The position numbers were made by a program, and so were the translations under genes. A DNA stretch of 64,000 nt from Bugula neritina (taxonomy: Eukaryota; Bryozoa; Gymnolaemata; Cheilostomatida; Bugulidae). A model generated the notes under the pieces. That model saw only the letters and a program-made list of their open reading frames with translations. It did no database searches and was not told the origin of the DNA. The stretch covers positions 1,267,001-1,331,000 of the forward strand of contig OZ037772.1 of the NCBI GenBank assembly GCA_964035545.1, given 5' to 3'. Shown in pieces: positions 48,771-63,600 of the stretch. Numbering within the stretch: position 1 is the first letter of the stretch; each line of letters opens with the position of its first letter.

Positions 48771-50661
48771 CTACAAAATACACCCACACATATCTAGAAC
48801 TACCCTCTATATTCACTAAACAGAGTTCCTCAGTCTATTCAGCATGATAGGACACACCCAGCAGGAAATAAACTCAAGGCTAAAACAGTTATCTGACTGC
48901 GAATCACACATTTTATGTTTCAACATTGCAGAACACATTTAATCAGCACACACTAGGCTAACTACAATCAGCTAGTCTCATGGTTCTCTCTCATACTACA
49001 GAGAGCTAAGTCTTTCTAACTGGTGGCCAGCTATAAAGTTCTGAGTATTTATATAGTGTGCCCATGAATTGTTAACAGGGTGGACTCAACTTCTTTAACC
49101 CCTTCGTCTCGAACTCTCTGTATAATACTTATATTATGGGGCGCAGTAGCTATGTATTTTTGTAAATTGAAAAAAAGTATTTAAATATACTCCAGTTGCA
49201 GTTTTATAATAGATTAGGAGACAACTAGCTAATGTTTAAATGAAAACATTTAATGGCCTACACCAAGCTTGAAAATAATTAGATATAAGCCCACCCCTTG
49301 TGCTAGTCACATATTCATATTCATAGCTTAAGTGAGCTGAAGCACACATCACAGTGGCTGATCATCACCACACACATTCTCACACTGTTCTCATGAGCTG
49401 CAGAGTCGTAAATATGCTCTCCTTCACATTGGTACTTGAACTCGTACTGAAAGTGTTGCTCATAACTGTTCATATTGACACTGACATTATGAAGTTAGTA
49501 GTGATATTTCATTTTCAATAGTAGGGCTTTTAGATGGTATCGATCCATCCACAATGAGAAATACTTGCAAATGTTGATAAATTATTGTATGATTGAATTG
49601 GTGAGTTATAATGTGTATCATTCAAATGTGAATACTGAACATGATCTGGTCACCTTGATTACCTCATATTGATTCATCGCAATTGTCAGTATAATTGTGC
49701 CATAGAGAATTCTATTAAGTTTGAGAATTGACATTCAGTTTCACATTGCTCATTCAGTGATCCATGCTTAGTGTCACATTGGCCTTTAGGCTTAAAGCAA
49801 CAAAATCTAACAGTAACACTATCTATAAGTATATTTATATTATTATCAAGTATTAGCATTATGACATAAAATTAAACTTAAAGCCTGTCAGTTATAGTGT
49901 CTATGAAATTAAATCCAAAAATAAAAAAAAACAAAAATAACAACTTTTATTCACGCTTCAACTTTCAAAACGAAGACTAAGTTCAACTCAACGAGGTAAG
50001 AGATGATCATTTAATCAGTTAATCACAATGCCTAGTATGTTATCACATTCACGCAAGCTTTCACTGTGAATCACAATGATTATGAGTATGATTTAATGAG
50101 TATGGCAATCCCAACGACAATAAGTATAACATTAACTGTGAGTGTGAGTGACTGACTGAGTGTGACTGATAAGAGCCAGGCCAATGCCAGGGGCAATCGC
50201 AATCACAATCGGTATGACTGAATCATTATCAGTATAAGTATTACAATCACAAAGTCAAATGACAATGCCAATAGCACTATCAATATAATATTGAATTGAA
50301 TTTTGAATGCGAATATCAAATAGCACCCTCTTACTATTACTATTAGTTATTAGTATTAGTATTGCTATTAGTATTACTTACAACTTGCTTATGCAAGAGA
50401 ATTAAATCTTTAAAGCGTAGCATCCTTTTCAAGCAAAATAAGGATAATAAGTTTCGTCAAATTGAGTTAAAAACTACAACTTATAAGTCACATGTATTAA
50501 GCAACTCATGCTCAGTCATCACTAATCCTAGTGGGTACGGCAAGCATATAGCATAATTTATTTTACAATGCTACAAGATTATCTAGACGGTGCGCTTACG
50601 CCTCTCATTCTACTTAAGCAATATCCAATTGTATGGTTTTTATGACTTTAAAATCCGTTTT
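48771..50661. other. Gene-free stretch upstream of the unidentified gene
   Basis: No further exon could be supported. It contains ATTACTATTAGT words at 50328-50380 and SNP-like scrambled GACTGAGTGTGACTGA sequence at 50140-50220. It ends at the target duplication of the palindromic element. A promoter for the unidentified gene could lie here but was not recognised. Confidence 0.45.
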
Positions 50662-50669
50662 TGAGAAGC

Positions 50670-52401
<1,732 letters not shown>

Positions 52402-52409
52402 TGAGAAGC

Positions 52410-55400
52410 AAGGCTAGATAGAAATTAATGATCGATATTGACTCGCTAAGAGTACTCATGTAAACCCGCAAACTACAACTTTTAACCCGACCGCAAAGCT
52501 GGAAGTACGATAAGCGTCGCCGTATTGATTTCAGGCGAATTTTAGTTGATTTCTTTCAAACTGCTGAGAAGTGATATTTGCTTCCATTTTATGTCTGTAT
52601 CAGCCATCAGGGCTATCGCGATACAATTATAAATGTTCTTAATTCAATCAATATTATGAAATAATTAATGTAGGAAATTCAATTTTGACTATATAGAATA
52701 ATCTCAATCTGAATAAGTATTATTTATTTATTGTAACACTTGCACTTCGTCTTACTCTTACTCTTACAGTTGTGAGTTACTCTTAGTCAAATAACATTAA
52801 AGGCGGTAAGCTTCCAGGTTATTTATTACATTTGAGCAAAAGTTTGCATGCTTTTCAACTGTTTTATCGGCATTTTATCCAATTTCTTATACGAAAACAC
52901 TACAAAAATGTAAGTAAAAGTGGTCATATTAGGTGTCTTGGACTTGCCCAGACTTGCCCGCGAGCGTGCCCTCCGTGTCCTATTCTGACGTGGGGATGGC
53001 AAAATAGCCCTATTGTAGCGTGAGTTTATATCGCGTAAAGTTATTAAGAAGCGGGTTTGTCACAGATTCTCGTTATTCGTAGTTCAAATCACATGAATGT
53101 TACTCTTCGGGCGGCTACTAATAACTAACGTTAGCTACGCAACATCAAGAAAGGTAACTAATTTGACTGTTTTCAAATGGACTATTCCATTTCGCTAGTT
53201 TGTAACTTGCTGTAAATCACAAAATAATTATTTTCCCTATTTTAATTTCAATTATCATGTCGACCACACTACCAGAAAATTACTCTTAAATATGCAGTAA
53301 ATGATGATTTTCAACCGTTTTGTGATGAATTATAGGTTAGTAGTTGTCTACGTAAAACCAAGTTTTAAAATTTGTAACTGAATCAGTGAAACTGAATCAC
53401 AGTATCAGTATGACTATGAGTATCACTAGTCTATCACTATGTCTATGACTCTCACTCTAACTCTAAGTCTATGACTGTCGCCTATTGGTGAACTATTATT
53501 AATAATATTCAATGGTTATATTTATTAATACTATTATCAGTCATAATGATAATCATATGACAGTATCAGTATGTTAATGTTACGGAGCAGAATCAGTTTC
53601 GAAACTAATACTTATAATATTAGTTATAACTATAAGTATAAGTTATACCAATAGCTATATTTATATTAATATAAATATTTATATTCATAGTAATACTAAT
53701 AACAAATGTAAAATTATTATGTTAATAGTTATACTTGTAAGTTATAATATAAAACAAACGACACAAGTATTAATTTGAACTGCTGGTCTTAAAATAAAAA
53801 GTAAAATAAATAATAATATAAATAATAAAATATAAATTATAATAATTTAATTATACTAATACTAATAGCAATACTTATACAGTAATATAATTATAATAAA
53901 TTTATAAAACTTAAACAACTTTAAATTTAAGGAACAACTTTAAATACAAACAAAGATAATATTAAATAATTATAATCATAATGATCATAACAATAAATAT
54001 AATTATGATTCCAATAATTATCAATATATTATATAATATTTAAATTATTTTAATTTATAATTATAATCATAAATTTTATAGTTATAGTGAATAAATTCAA
54101 TTTGACATAACTATAATATTATAAAGCAGTCAGCCTATCTCTAATGCTGATTGAAATTCAGATTGTTATGACTGTATCATTATTCACTAACTCTAAGAGT
54201 AAGTGGCTACAATTATTAGTATCAATGTTGTGTTAGAGTACTATACCCATTGGAATTTTGATATATCCATTATATTTACAACTCTGCCTGTTACAGCCAT
54301 TAATAAATTGAACCAAAATACCAACAGTGCCTAATCATCGCCTTATTTATAAAATAATCACAATCATAATGCTCAAGTTAATAGATTGGAAATTATTGAA
54401 AATTATGTTGATGCCAATATAAATATGACATTGTATGCATCCAAGTAGTGATGTTGTAATATATCTTGGAAGATAATTACATTATAATAAGAGTTAAATT
54501 CCTTTTTTGCAATTATTCCTTAGAATAACTATAACTTATACTCCTAACATTTAATAGCGCATTAGTTTTAGATTGAGCTACTAATTGTATTTATTGCATG
54601 TGAAAGTTAGTTATTCTCCGCCAGCTGCATGAATGTGACTGGTAAATTTTGTAACCTTTGGCAGTAATAACTTTGTAGCATAAATTAGACACATTTTTAT
54701 GAAAGTACATAATTTTAATGCTATAGCTGCTAGTAATTCTAATGGGTGTAATAATATTACTTTCACTAGCATTAATTTTTACTTTGTTCATGCTTCATAA
54801 AGCATTTTCTAAATTCTTTTTTGAATAAATATACATATAATGCGCTGAATAGATTACATATGTTGGGGTTCTTCCTATACTGCAGCTCAGCCTACACTCC
54901 CCGCCACAAATGTTCCTAAACTACTAGCTTCATCAGGATACAGATTGATGGAGCTGTATTGATAAAAACTTCTCTTTTTAGCAGTAGAGGCATCATGAAA
55001 AAAAAGGCAAGTATTTTACTCAATAAGAATTCGGTTTTTTACTTCTACAAATTTGATAGCCTACACGATTCTATTTAAATGGAAACTGGTCTGACATAAT
55101 GTGTCTGCAATTTATTAGTTATAATATAGTAAATACTATGCAGGCCTATAGATCAAATGGCTCAAAAAAAATTAAATAAAACATTACACAATGCTGTATT
55201 TATTAGCAATGTAATACTTAGCAACTAATTTCACATTATTATTGTTTGCAAAGTTTCATACATTTGTTCAATTCAGTGTTCTGAAGTAGAAGGTTCCAAC
55301 AGCAGGGAAAAGCCTTGAACAAGATATTATGTTCTACATCTCCAACTCATTTTAACTTTGCTGGTCAGTTCATTGTGTATCTGGAGCATAGTTTTGTATT

Positions 55401-55546
55401 TTCAAGTAGTCCATCAGATACCTTTGTAGATAGTAAAGATTAAAATGCTTGTGCAATGATGTCCATAATGTTGAACCGATTTATTGAAACTAAAACTGTT
55501 CTTAATTATAACAAAACTTGACAATCTTTACATAAAGAATAATGTC
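52410..55546. other. AT-rich stretch, no gene seen
   Basis: No gene supported. 53380-53720 has the scrambled ACT/TAT/AGT texture (CTATGACTATGAGTATCACT-like words). A slightly GC-richer patch at 52935-52985 has no clear reading. Confidence 0.5.
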
Positions 55547-56156
55547 CTATAATCTATCTTCATTGTGAACAAAATTAGAAAGTTCCACACCAGCAAATTG
55601 TTTATCATCATCTGTAGGTGGAAGACGCGTGCACTTAGTTATAAAGGCAAGCTGACAGTGGTTTTCTTTGCCTTCTATGAAGATTTGGAAAGAGCCAGAA
55701 AATTAATACTCTATAACTGCAAAACCATGTTGTAGTGTCTTGTGTTATTGATTGAATCATCTAAAAGAAAAATTGTTGTATCATTATAATTTTACTGTTA
55801 ATGAATTAGCAAATCTACTTATCTTGGTAAATATATTCAAGAACAAATACTATAGTGTAACTCAGTTTTGGTTATGTGTATGCTCCTTAAGCAAATTTAC
55901 AGCAGATATCAAACTATATATTAGAGACTGATATAGGAATTAAATTTAAGCTAACCATGATGATGTAAATAGCTGTTGTATGTGACTTCGAGAACTCTGC
56001 TGGCCATGTCAGTTCAAATACACCAGGGTGATCTGTTACGAATTTCATGTCATTATTAAAATTCAGCTTTTTCAAGTGCCTCTTCACAACTCTGGCAGCA
56101 TTCTGACTGCTCCTTAGCTTTCTGCGCCTGAAATTTCTTCTACTTGCACCATTCTT
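55547..56156 (-). CDS. Two exon-like segments of an unidentified gene
   Basis: Segment 56156-55956 (67 codons) lies between CCAATAG and ATG|GTTAGC. It reads basic then globular: NFRRRKLRSSQNAARVVKRH, then TDHPGVFELTWPAEFSKSHT. Segment 55674-55547 follows a pyrimidine-rich acceptor ending TTCATAG and reads GKENHCQLAFITKCTRLPPT to a TAG stop at 55549-55547. Composition and residue use look coding, unlike the surrounding AT-rich DNA. The two phases do not join directly, so the border of one is wrong or an exon is missing. No family recognised; it could also be the end of a transposon protein. Confidence 0.45.
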
Positions 56157-58920
56157 CTATTGGTGGAATGTTAGCCTATAACAAACAGGTGTACCAAAGC
56201 TAAAAAAATATCTAATTCACTGCACTAGGATATTATTCAACTCATTTAAATTTAATATATAGCAGTAAAACAATCACATAATTGTTTTTATTTTATCAGC
56301 TTTACTTTACAAAGCTGAACCATATAATTTAGTAACTTGTCACCATAATAAACTTTGTACAACATACAAATTGAAAACCTGATGTGATTGCTTTTTTAAT
56401 AGAATATACATCAAAAACATGTTACTTTGATAAGCGTGTTTATAATAAAAGTATTAAACCAGTTTGAAAAAATTATTTTGTTATATAAGGGATCACAAAA
56501 CTACATCATTTTAGACCTGTAGCTCAATGTTCCTCAAGCAACGGGCTGCTATGACTAATTAATTTTCTATCATTGCATTTGATTGTTCTACTCATAGTGT
56601 ATTGGCAAATTAAAATTATTGGTAATTTAATGTATATTTTAGCTACCTCTGTACAATCAATGTCATAGTAATATCAATTAGGTTTTAAATTTCACTGAGT
56701 TTATAGTAAATTACTGCAACCGTTACATAACATTTGGCTAGTTCTCTAGTTCATTAAATAACCATACGAACTTAAATTTACAACATGACAAAACACACAA
56801 AGCAAAATTAAAATAAGCATATTATGAACCAATGTAAATGATAAGCGATAATGCTGTTATAAAACATAAATTATCAAATTGAAATAGTTATTATTACTAT
56901 TAGTATTACTATCATTATAACAACTATAACTATTATTAGTATTACTATTAGTATTAGCAAATTAGTAGTAAAAAATGAGTAGAGCTCAACATATACAATC
57001 TAGCTTACTATAAAAGTAGAAGTAGAACTTTTAAAACTATCATCTGCATCATTATCAGAACTATGAGTAATACTAGTAGTTGTACTAATAGTAATACTAA
57101 TTATTAATACTAATAGTATCACTATGAGTATGAGACTTGGGCTGGCAGTGATTATCACTATCAGTATGAGTATCACTTATCAGCATCGTCATAGTCAAAA
57201 GTTACAAGAATTAGAAGCCATATTCATATTCATAGTAATAGTCAATCATTGATTGAGTAAATGTCATAGTGATACTCATACTCATAATTAATTTATACGA
57301 TACTCATACTCATAGTGATAGTGATACTTCACCGTGAATTTAATAATAATTTTAATTTAATATAAATATTATTATTATCATTGTTGCTAATATTATGTCT
57401 TACTCTTAGTCTAACAGCAGCTCTATGAAGAAGTTAAACATAACTGATAACAAAACAAATTTAAAAAATAATACTGCAACAATCAATATAATGTATATCA
57501 ATATGCTAGCAACCTAATTTTCAGCTCACTTCATTAACTTTCCGTGCAGTATTGTGAATTGTGATGAAATAAATTTATTAATGGTGACCTTGACATCTTC
57601 GTCCAAATGCCTTTCACGTCAAGCCCCGAACCAATTTGTAAAAATTTTGGATTTTTTACTTTTGATTATTTTTTACGAAAAGAGCTTCAAAATAAATTAA
57701 AAAAAAAGTGAGCTGTTGTCCACATGAAAAGAAATATATGAGCTAATTTTCTAAATTCAGGAAGTTACCAGAGGGTCACAATATTTTTTTAAAAAAATCT
57801 TTATTTTCACGACAAGCTCTATATATTAATATAGAAAAAAAGAAGACAACTCTTTTTTCAGATTTTTCATGTGCCACGGTCACGTCAATATCAGTGCTAT
57901 TAACACATATATTTTAATTCATTTTTTCTGGTATATTGAGTTGAGATTTTTTGTATATATTTTGTGAATGCTACTAAAAAAGTATGATCTTTTAATTAAC
58001 AGTAATTGATTTTATCAAAATAACCTGGATGCTTACGATGTTTAAGTGATTAACATACTCATACTCAATCTCCAACTCAATCTCATACTGAGTCTGATAC
58101 TCATAGTCATAGCGATAGTCTTTGCCAGATTATTGCTAGATAATTTAGGCTAGTACTAGTACTACTACTAGTAGTAGTACTACTAGTACTAATAATCACA
58201 GTACTAATAGTAATAGTATTAGAGTAATACTAATACTAATACTAATAGTAATACTACCACTAGTAGTAGCAGTAGTGCTGGTAGTAGTAGGCTACATGAT
58301 GATGATCATTATGATTATGAAGATGGTTATTACTATAACTATTACGGTATGAGTATAACTATAACTGTATTAGTATTTGATTTTATTTTGCATTGCTAAT
58401 TGAAGACCATGCGTTAAAATTAACTGTTTCTCTCTTTTCTCTACATTTCAAGTTGCACACTAATAGACATATATGCTTTCAAATTTTTTGGTCTATCTTT
58501 AAGTTGTGAAACTTGACCAGTATGACTACAACTAACTGTAACTAGAATAAAATATTGGATGATAGAGAAGTTCCATACAGTTACACCTCCTTTGACTTGT
58601 GCTACCGTCGGTAGTGCTAAAAGAGTGGAGCCAAAGAAAAGCATAATCACAGAATTCACAGCCTGCTGGTTTGAGATTTTTGTGGTCTAGAGATTGTACT
58701 GGGTTACAGAGATCTTTTTCCCGTCTGTGAATTTTTGATCCCTGCCGTTGTTTCTGACTGTGAGTAGTTGGAGGTGTTGAGGGAGTGGGCTCACTGGGTA
58801 GGCTATATTATTGTAATCATATTAACCAACTTGACAGTTTACTAATTCATTGTCTAACTCTGTCTGTCTTAGTCTAGTAACACTATTTATTTATTTATTT
58901 ACTTAATAATTTTATTAAAT
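56157..58920. other. AT-rich and scrambled low-complexity stretch, no supported gene
   Basis: 56880-57370 and 58050-58370 show the ATT/ACT/AGT/TAC scrambled texture. 58441-58680 on the minus strand is open for about 80 codons with a hydrophobic start (SVIMLFFGSTLLALPTVAQ); it might be a signal-peptide or membrane exon but stands alone. Confidence 0.45.
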
Positions 58921-60165
58921 TACTAGTTTATATTACCAAGTTATATTACTAGTTTATGTTACCAAGTTATATCACTATTTTATGTTACCAAGTTAAATTA
59001 CTAGTTTATATTACCAAGTTATATTACTAGTTTATATCACCAAGTTATATTACTAGTTTATGTTACCAAGTTATATTACTAGTTTATATTACCAAGTTAT
59101 CTTACTAGTTTATGTTACCAAGTTATATTACTAGTTTATGTTACCAAGTTACATTACTAGTTTATATTACCAAGTTATATTACTAGTTTATGTTACCAAG
59201 TTATATTACTAGTTTATGTTACCAAGTTATATTACTAGTTTATATTACCAAGTTATATTGTCAGTTTATATTACCAAGTTATCTTACTAGTTTATATTAC
59301 CAAGTTATATTACCAGTTTATGTTACCAAGTTATATTACTAGTTGATGCTACCAAGTTGTATTACTAGTTTATATTACCAAGTTATACTACCAAGTTATA
59401 TTACTAGTTTATGTTACGAAGTTATATTAGTAGTTTATGTTACCAAGTTATATTACTAGTTTATATTACCAAGTTATATCACTAGTTTATGTTACCAAAT
59501 TAAATTACTAGTTTATATTACCAAGTTATACTACCAAGTTATATTACTAGTTTATATTACCAAGTTATATTACTAGTTAATGTTACCAAGTTATATTACT
59601 AGTTTATGTTACCAAGTTATATTACTAGTTTATGTTATCAAGTTATATTACTAGTTTATGTTACCAAGTTACATTACTAGTTTATGTTACCAAGTTATAT
59701 TACCAGTTTATGTTACCAAGTTATATTACCAGTTTATGTAACCAAGTTATATTACTAGTTTATATTACCAAGTTATATTATCAGTTTATGTTACCAAGTT
59801 ATATTACTAGTTTATATTACCAAGTTATATTACTAGTTTATGTTACCAAGTTATATTACTAGTTTATGTTACCAAGTTACATTACTAGTTTATATTACCA
59901 AGTTATATTAATAGTTGATATTACCAAGTTATATTACTAGTTTATATTACCAAGTTATATTACTAGTTTATATTACCAAGTTATATTAATAGTTGATATT
60001 ACCAAGTTATATTACTAGTTTATATTACCAAGTTATATTACTAGTTTATATTACCAAGTTATATTACTAGCTTATGTTACCAAGTTACATTACTAGTTTA
60101 TATTACCAAGTTATATTACTAGTTTATATCACCAAGTTATATTACTAGTTTATATCACCAAGTTA
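58921..60165. repeat. 26-bp minisatellite, about 48 copies
   Basis: Unit TTATATTACTAGTTTATGTT plus ACCAAG. Copies vary mainly at TATGTTACC versus TATATTACC, and some are partly deleted. It lies directly upstream of the first visible collagen exon, probably in an intron. Long frames across it are artefacts. Confidence 0.97.
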
Positions 60166-60186
60166 TATAAACTTGGTGATATAAAC
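60148..60186. repeat. 17-bp inverted repeat closing the minisatellite
   Basis: GTTTATATCACCAAGTT (60148-60164), a 5-bp spacer, then its perfect inverse (60170-60186). The array therefore ends with one unit in flipped orientation. Confidence 0.95.
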
Positions 60187-60605
60187 CATATATGGTATGA
60201 ACATATTTTATGGCAAACTGTTTCTATGATGCATGTAGCTGTATGCGTTTTATGACCATATTATATAACAGCAATGTGAATAACAGTTGATGAATATATG
60301 CATTTCTATGACCTTATAGCTGTATATTTCTTCATGACTGTATTTAGTAGTAAACTATCTCTTTGTTCATGATATAATATCTATTGAGCAAACTTTCTAT
60401 TACACATCAGGTCTACTCTGACAGTAGCCTGTATACGTATAGATATCATTTACTGACTGGATGTTTTTCCTAACATTGCCCATAGCCTTTTTCGTGGCTC
60501 GAACCTATTATTTCGTGTTTACTAGGCAAACCCTCGAACCCCTAGACCATGTCTGCCACATGTTATTTATTTATGTGGGTGTCAGTGTGAAGTTCCGGTT
60601 TGTAG

Positions 60606-63600
60606 GAGAACCTGGTTTAATTGGACCACAGGGACCCAGCGGACGAGACAGAGAAGATGGAGCTCCTGGTTTACAGGTATTTCACAAACTATTCTGAAAC
60701 TCATACTTTTATTGTTCATTGTCTATGTATTCTCCACCATATTTTTACTAGAAGTGAACTTTAATTCAGTAATAAGTTTAAAATAAATTGTTGTTTGGCA
60801 TTGTACAGTTTATTATTGCCTGAATCTTGTTATGAGAGTATTGACTGGCTTGACAATATCAGAGCAGCGACATGATTAGTTTAACAATATCAGTGCAGGG
60901 ATGTGATTGGCTTGACAGTATCAGAGTAGTGATGTGATTGGCTACTCTGTTCTGTTCTGCAGAGCCATGCCTGCTTGTATTATAGGTTAATCTTGTTTTG
61001 CAGTGAACAGAAAGGGAGAATGGGTCCCAAAAGACACCCGGGATCTTACAGAACTTATGGAGAGGAAGGGTTCACCCGATGTTGATGGCCTGCCTGGTAT
61101 ATCCGGCAATCCTGGAGGGGCAGGAGAAAGGAGACCACCTTGTTTTGCAGGAGATACCGGAGTTCTTGGAGAACCAGGTAATGTTTATGATCAATTGAGT
61201 TTAATCTGTCAAGTTATGTTGGGATCTTTTTCGTTTTCGTTATTTTATGTTTGTTACAAAGAAAAAAGGAAAAAACTCTGTCTCGGAGCATTTTTGTTTT
61301 TTTAGAGACCTTTGAATTATTTGATTATGGTCTACACAGGGGTGTAGACAGAATAAACTACACAGGGGTGTAGACAGACTAAGCTTGACAGGGGTGTAAA
61401 CAGACTAAACTACACAGGGGTGTAGAAAGACTAAACTACACAGGGCTGTAAACAGACTAACCAGTGGTCTAGATGGACTAAACCTACTACGAACCTATAA
61501 CTACCCTGTGTCATGTTGACATGACGTCTCTATTCTCTCTTATAATATGACCTTTATCTAGAGAGCAGATTTCTAGTAAGCTATTCTATAGTGGCCAGCC
61601 ACACTGTTTATTGTAGCAACATAGAAATCAAGTTGAAAACTAGTTGCACCTGTTGTGATGCTATCAATGGGTGCTTACAGGTAGAGACGGAGTACCTGGA
61701 CCTGTTGAGATCGGATATCAGGGTAAACAAGAAGATCAAGGTCCTGCAGCTAAGAATGAGGAGTTACTCACTCTTGTTTGTGTATTTCTGTTCTTTTCAG
61801 GTATTCTATAATATGCTGGGGTTTCCCTCACAGCTAGTCTGCACTAAGGCAGGGAGTAGGCTAAGTAATCATATTGAATCCCAGCAGTGATTGTTACTTC
61901 AACTGACAGGATTACTATGCTGTATGATAGTTACTCTGACTGGTTTTCATGGATCATTTTTACCATACTGTTTACCACATGATGCATTGTCTGAGTAAAA
62001 ACAAGGAAACAAAGAAATATACCAGAAATGTTGAGAAATTTTGTGTTCCAGAATTAATAAATGACCACTTGTAGTGCATACTGGTGCTGCTTGGTTCATA
62101 GGACCTGTCGCACAAGCTGGAGAACCCGGTCTGGATGGCAGAAATGGAAAGACAGGAGAAACTGCACGAACTGGTATGCCTGGTCCAACCGCCTCAAGGG
62201 GGGTCACTGGAGAACCCGGATCTGATGGAAGGTATTTTTTGTGTTTCACTTCGCCTTATTCAGCTTCTTGGAACTTTTTCCCTGATTTGGTTTTTTATAA
62301 TTTGTTATCAATTTTATCAGAAACGGTTTACCTGGAGTACTGGGTGCTGATGGTAAACATGGGGAGCAGGGCGTTCGAAGATCTCTTGGCTCCATGGGTC
62401 CAGTGGGAATCCCCAGTAACCAGGGACCTGGAGGTGCTCAAGGAGACAAGGGTGATAAGGTAAGAACATTCTTTATTCAGTTTTCTTTTTATTTCAGTTC
62501 TCTGGTTTTCCACTAGTCAATCCTTTAGTTGTTCATTTGTTTTAGTTTATTTTGTTAATACTAGAGTTGCTTCAGTGACATCACTCCATGTAATATATTA
62601 CATAACAGTACAGTATAATACACCATAATATAATATGTTATACAATATAATAATATTACAGAAAATATAATTCAATAATATCTCACAGCTAAGTTGTGTC
62701 TCCTAAATATATTCATTACTATAGGGGCCAGCTGGGCCACAGGGTGTTTTTGGACCAACTGGATTGTCTGGACCAGCGAGTCCACGTGGGCCAACTGGTC
62801 CTCAGGAACCCCAGGGAGCTAAGGGAGTTGCTTGCGAAATGGACCTAAAGGTATGAATTAACTTGAACCAATCGTTGTCCTTAGTTATTGGCCATCAACA
62901 GAATCATGGCTCTAAGAGTTATCCTTCTTGGTAAGAAGGTAAGGCAATTCCTAAGTCATGATAATATGAATATCATCTGCTGTTGTAAGACCCACTGGTT
63001 TCCAGAGGCCTCAGGGATTCCTCGGAGCTCCTGGTGTTGATGGTTAAAGGGGAGATGTTGGATCAGTTGGCATTGCTGGACCACCCGGGCTACGGGGTGC
63101 TGATGGCAAACAAGGAATAACTGGTTCTTCTGGTGCTATGGGGCCACCTGGACCTGATGGTGCTAAGGTAAACACTTACACTGCTAACAGGTTATTGTTA
63201 TTCATCTTGTTAGTTTAGTGGTAATAAACCAATAGTCTGTATTTCTAGGGTGAACAAGGGAGAGATGGGGAAATGGGTAGTCCTGGCAGACCTGGACTTC
63301 CTGGACCACCTGGTGAAGCTCCAGTATTTGGTTAGTTATTAGCAAAACCAAGTTATTGTTCATCACTTGTATCTTTTTCATTCTCTTTCAACTGTGTATT
63401 GGTAATATTTTGGGAATTTCATCCATAGCTTGTGATTGAAGCTTTTTATTTTATTCTACCATGGGTTATGTTAGGTGCGCCCCCTATGATGATGAGTGCA
63501 ATGATGTCCAACAGTAAAGGTGTACAAGCTGATGATGCAGGCGCCAACAATGAGCTCTATAATATGTACCTCAGTGAGTAATGGCCATGATGTGCTTTGA

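Noticed and set aside
58441-58680. Minus-strand frame with a signal-peptide-like start
   Set aside because: It stands alone; no second exon or recognised domain, so it is mentioned only in the stretch description.
59632-59862. 76-codon frame in the 26-bp minisatellite
   Set aside because: Reading of a tandem repeat, bounded only by unit variants.
61003-61305. Alternative frame across collagen exon 2 without a frameshift
   Set aside because: It keeps one frame, but only 2 of the first 8 triplets retain Gly, against 5 of 8 in the frame used here; the frameshift reading is more economical, though not proven.
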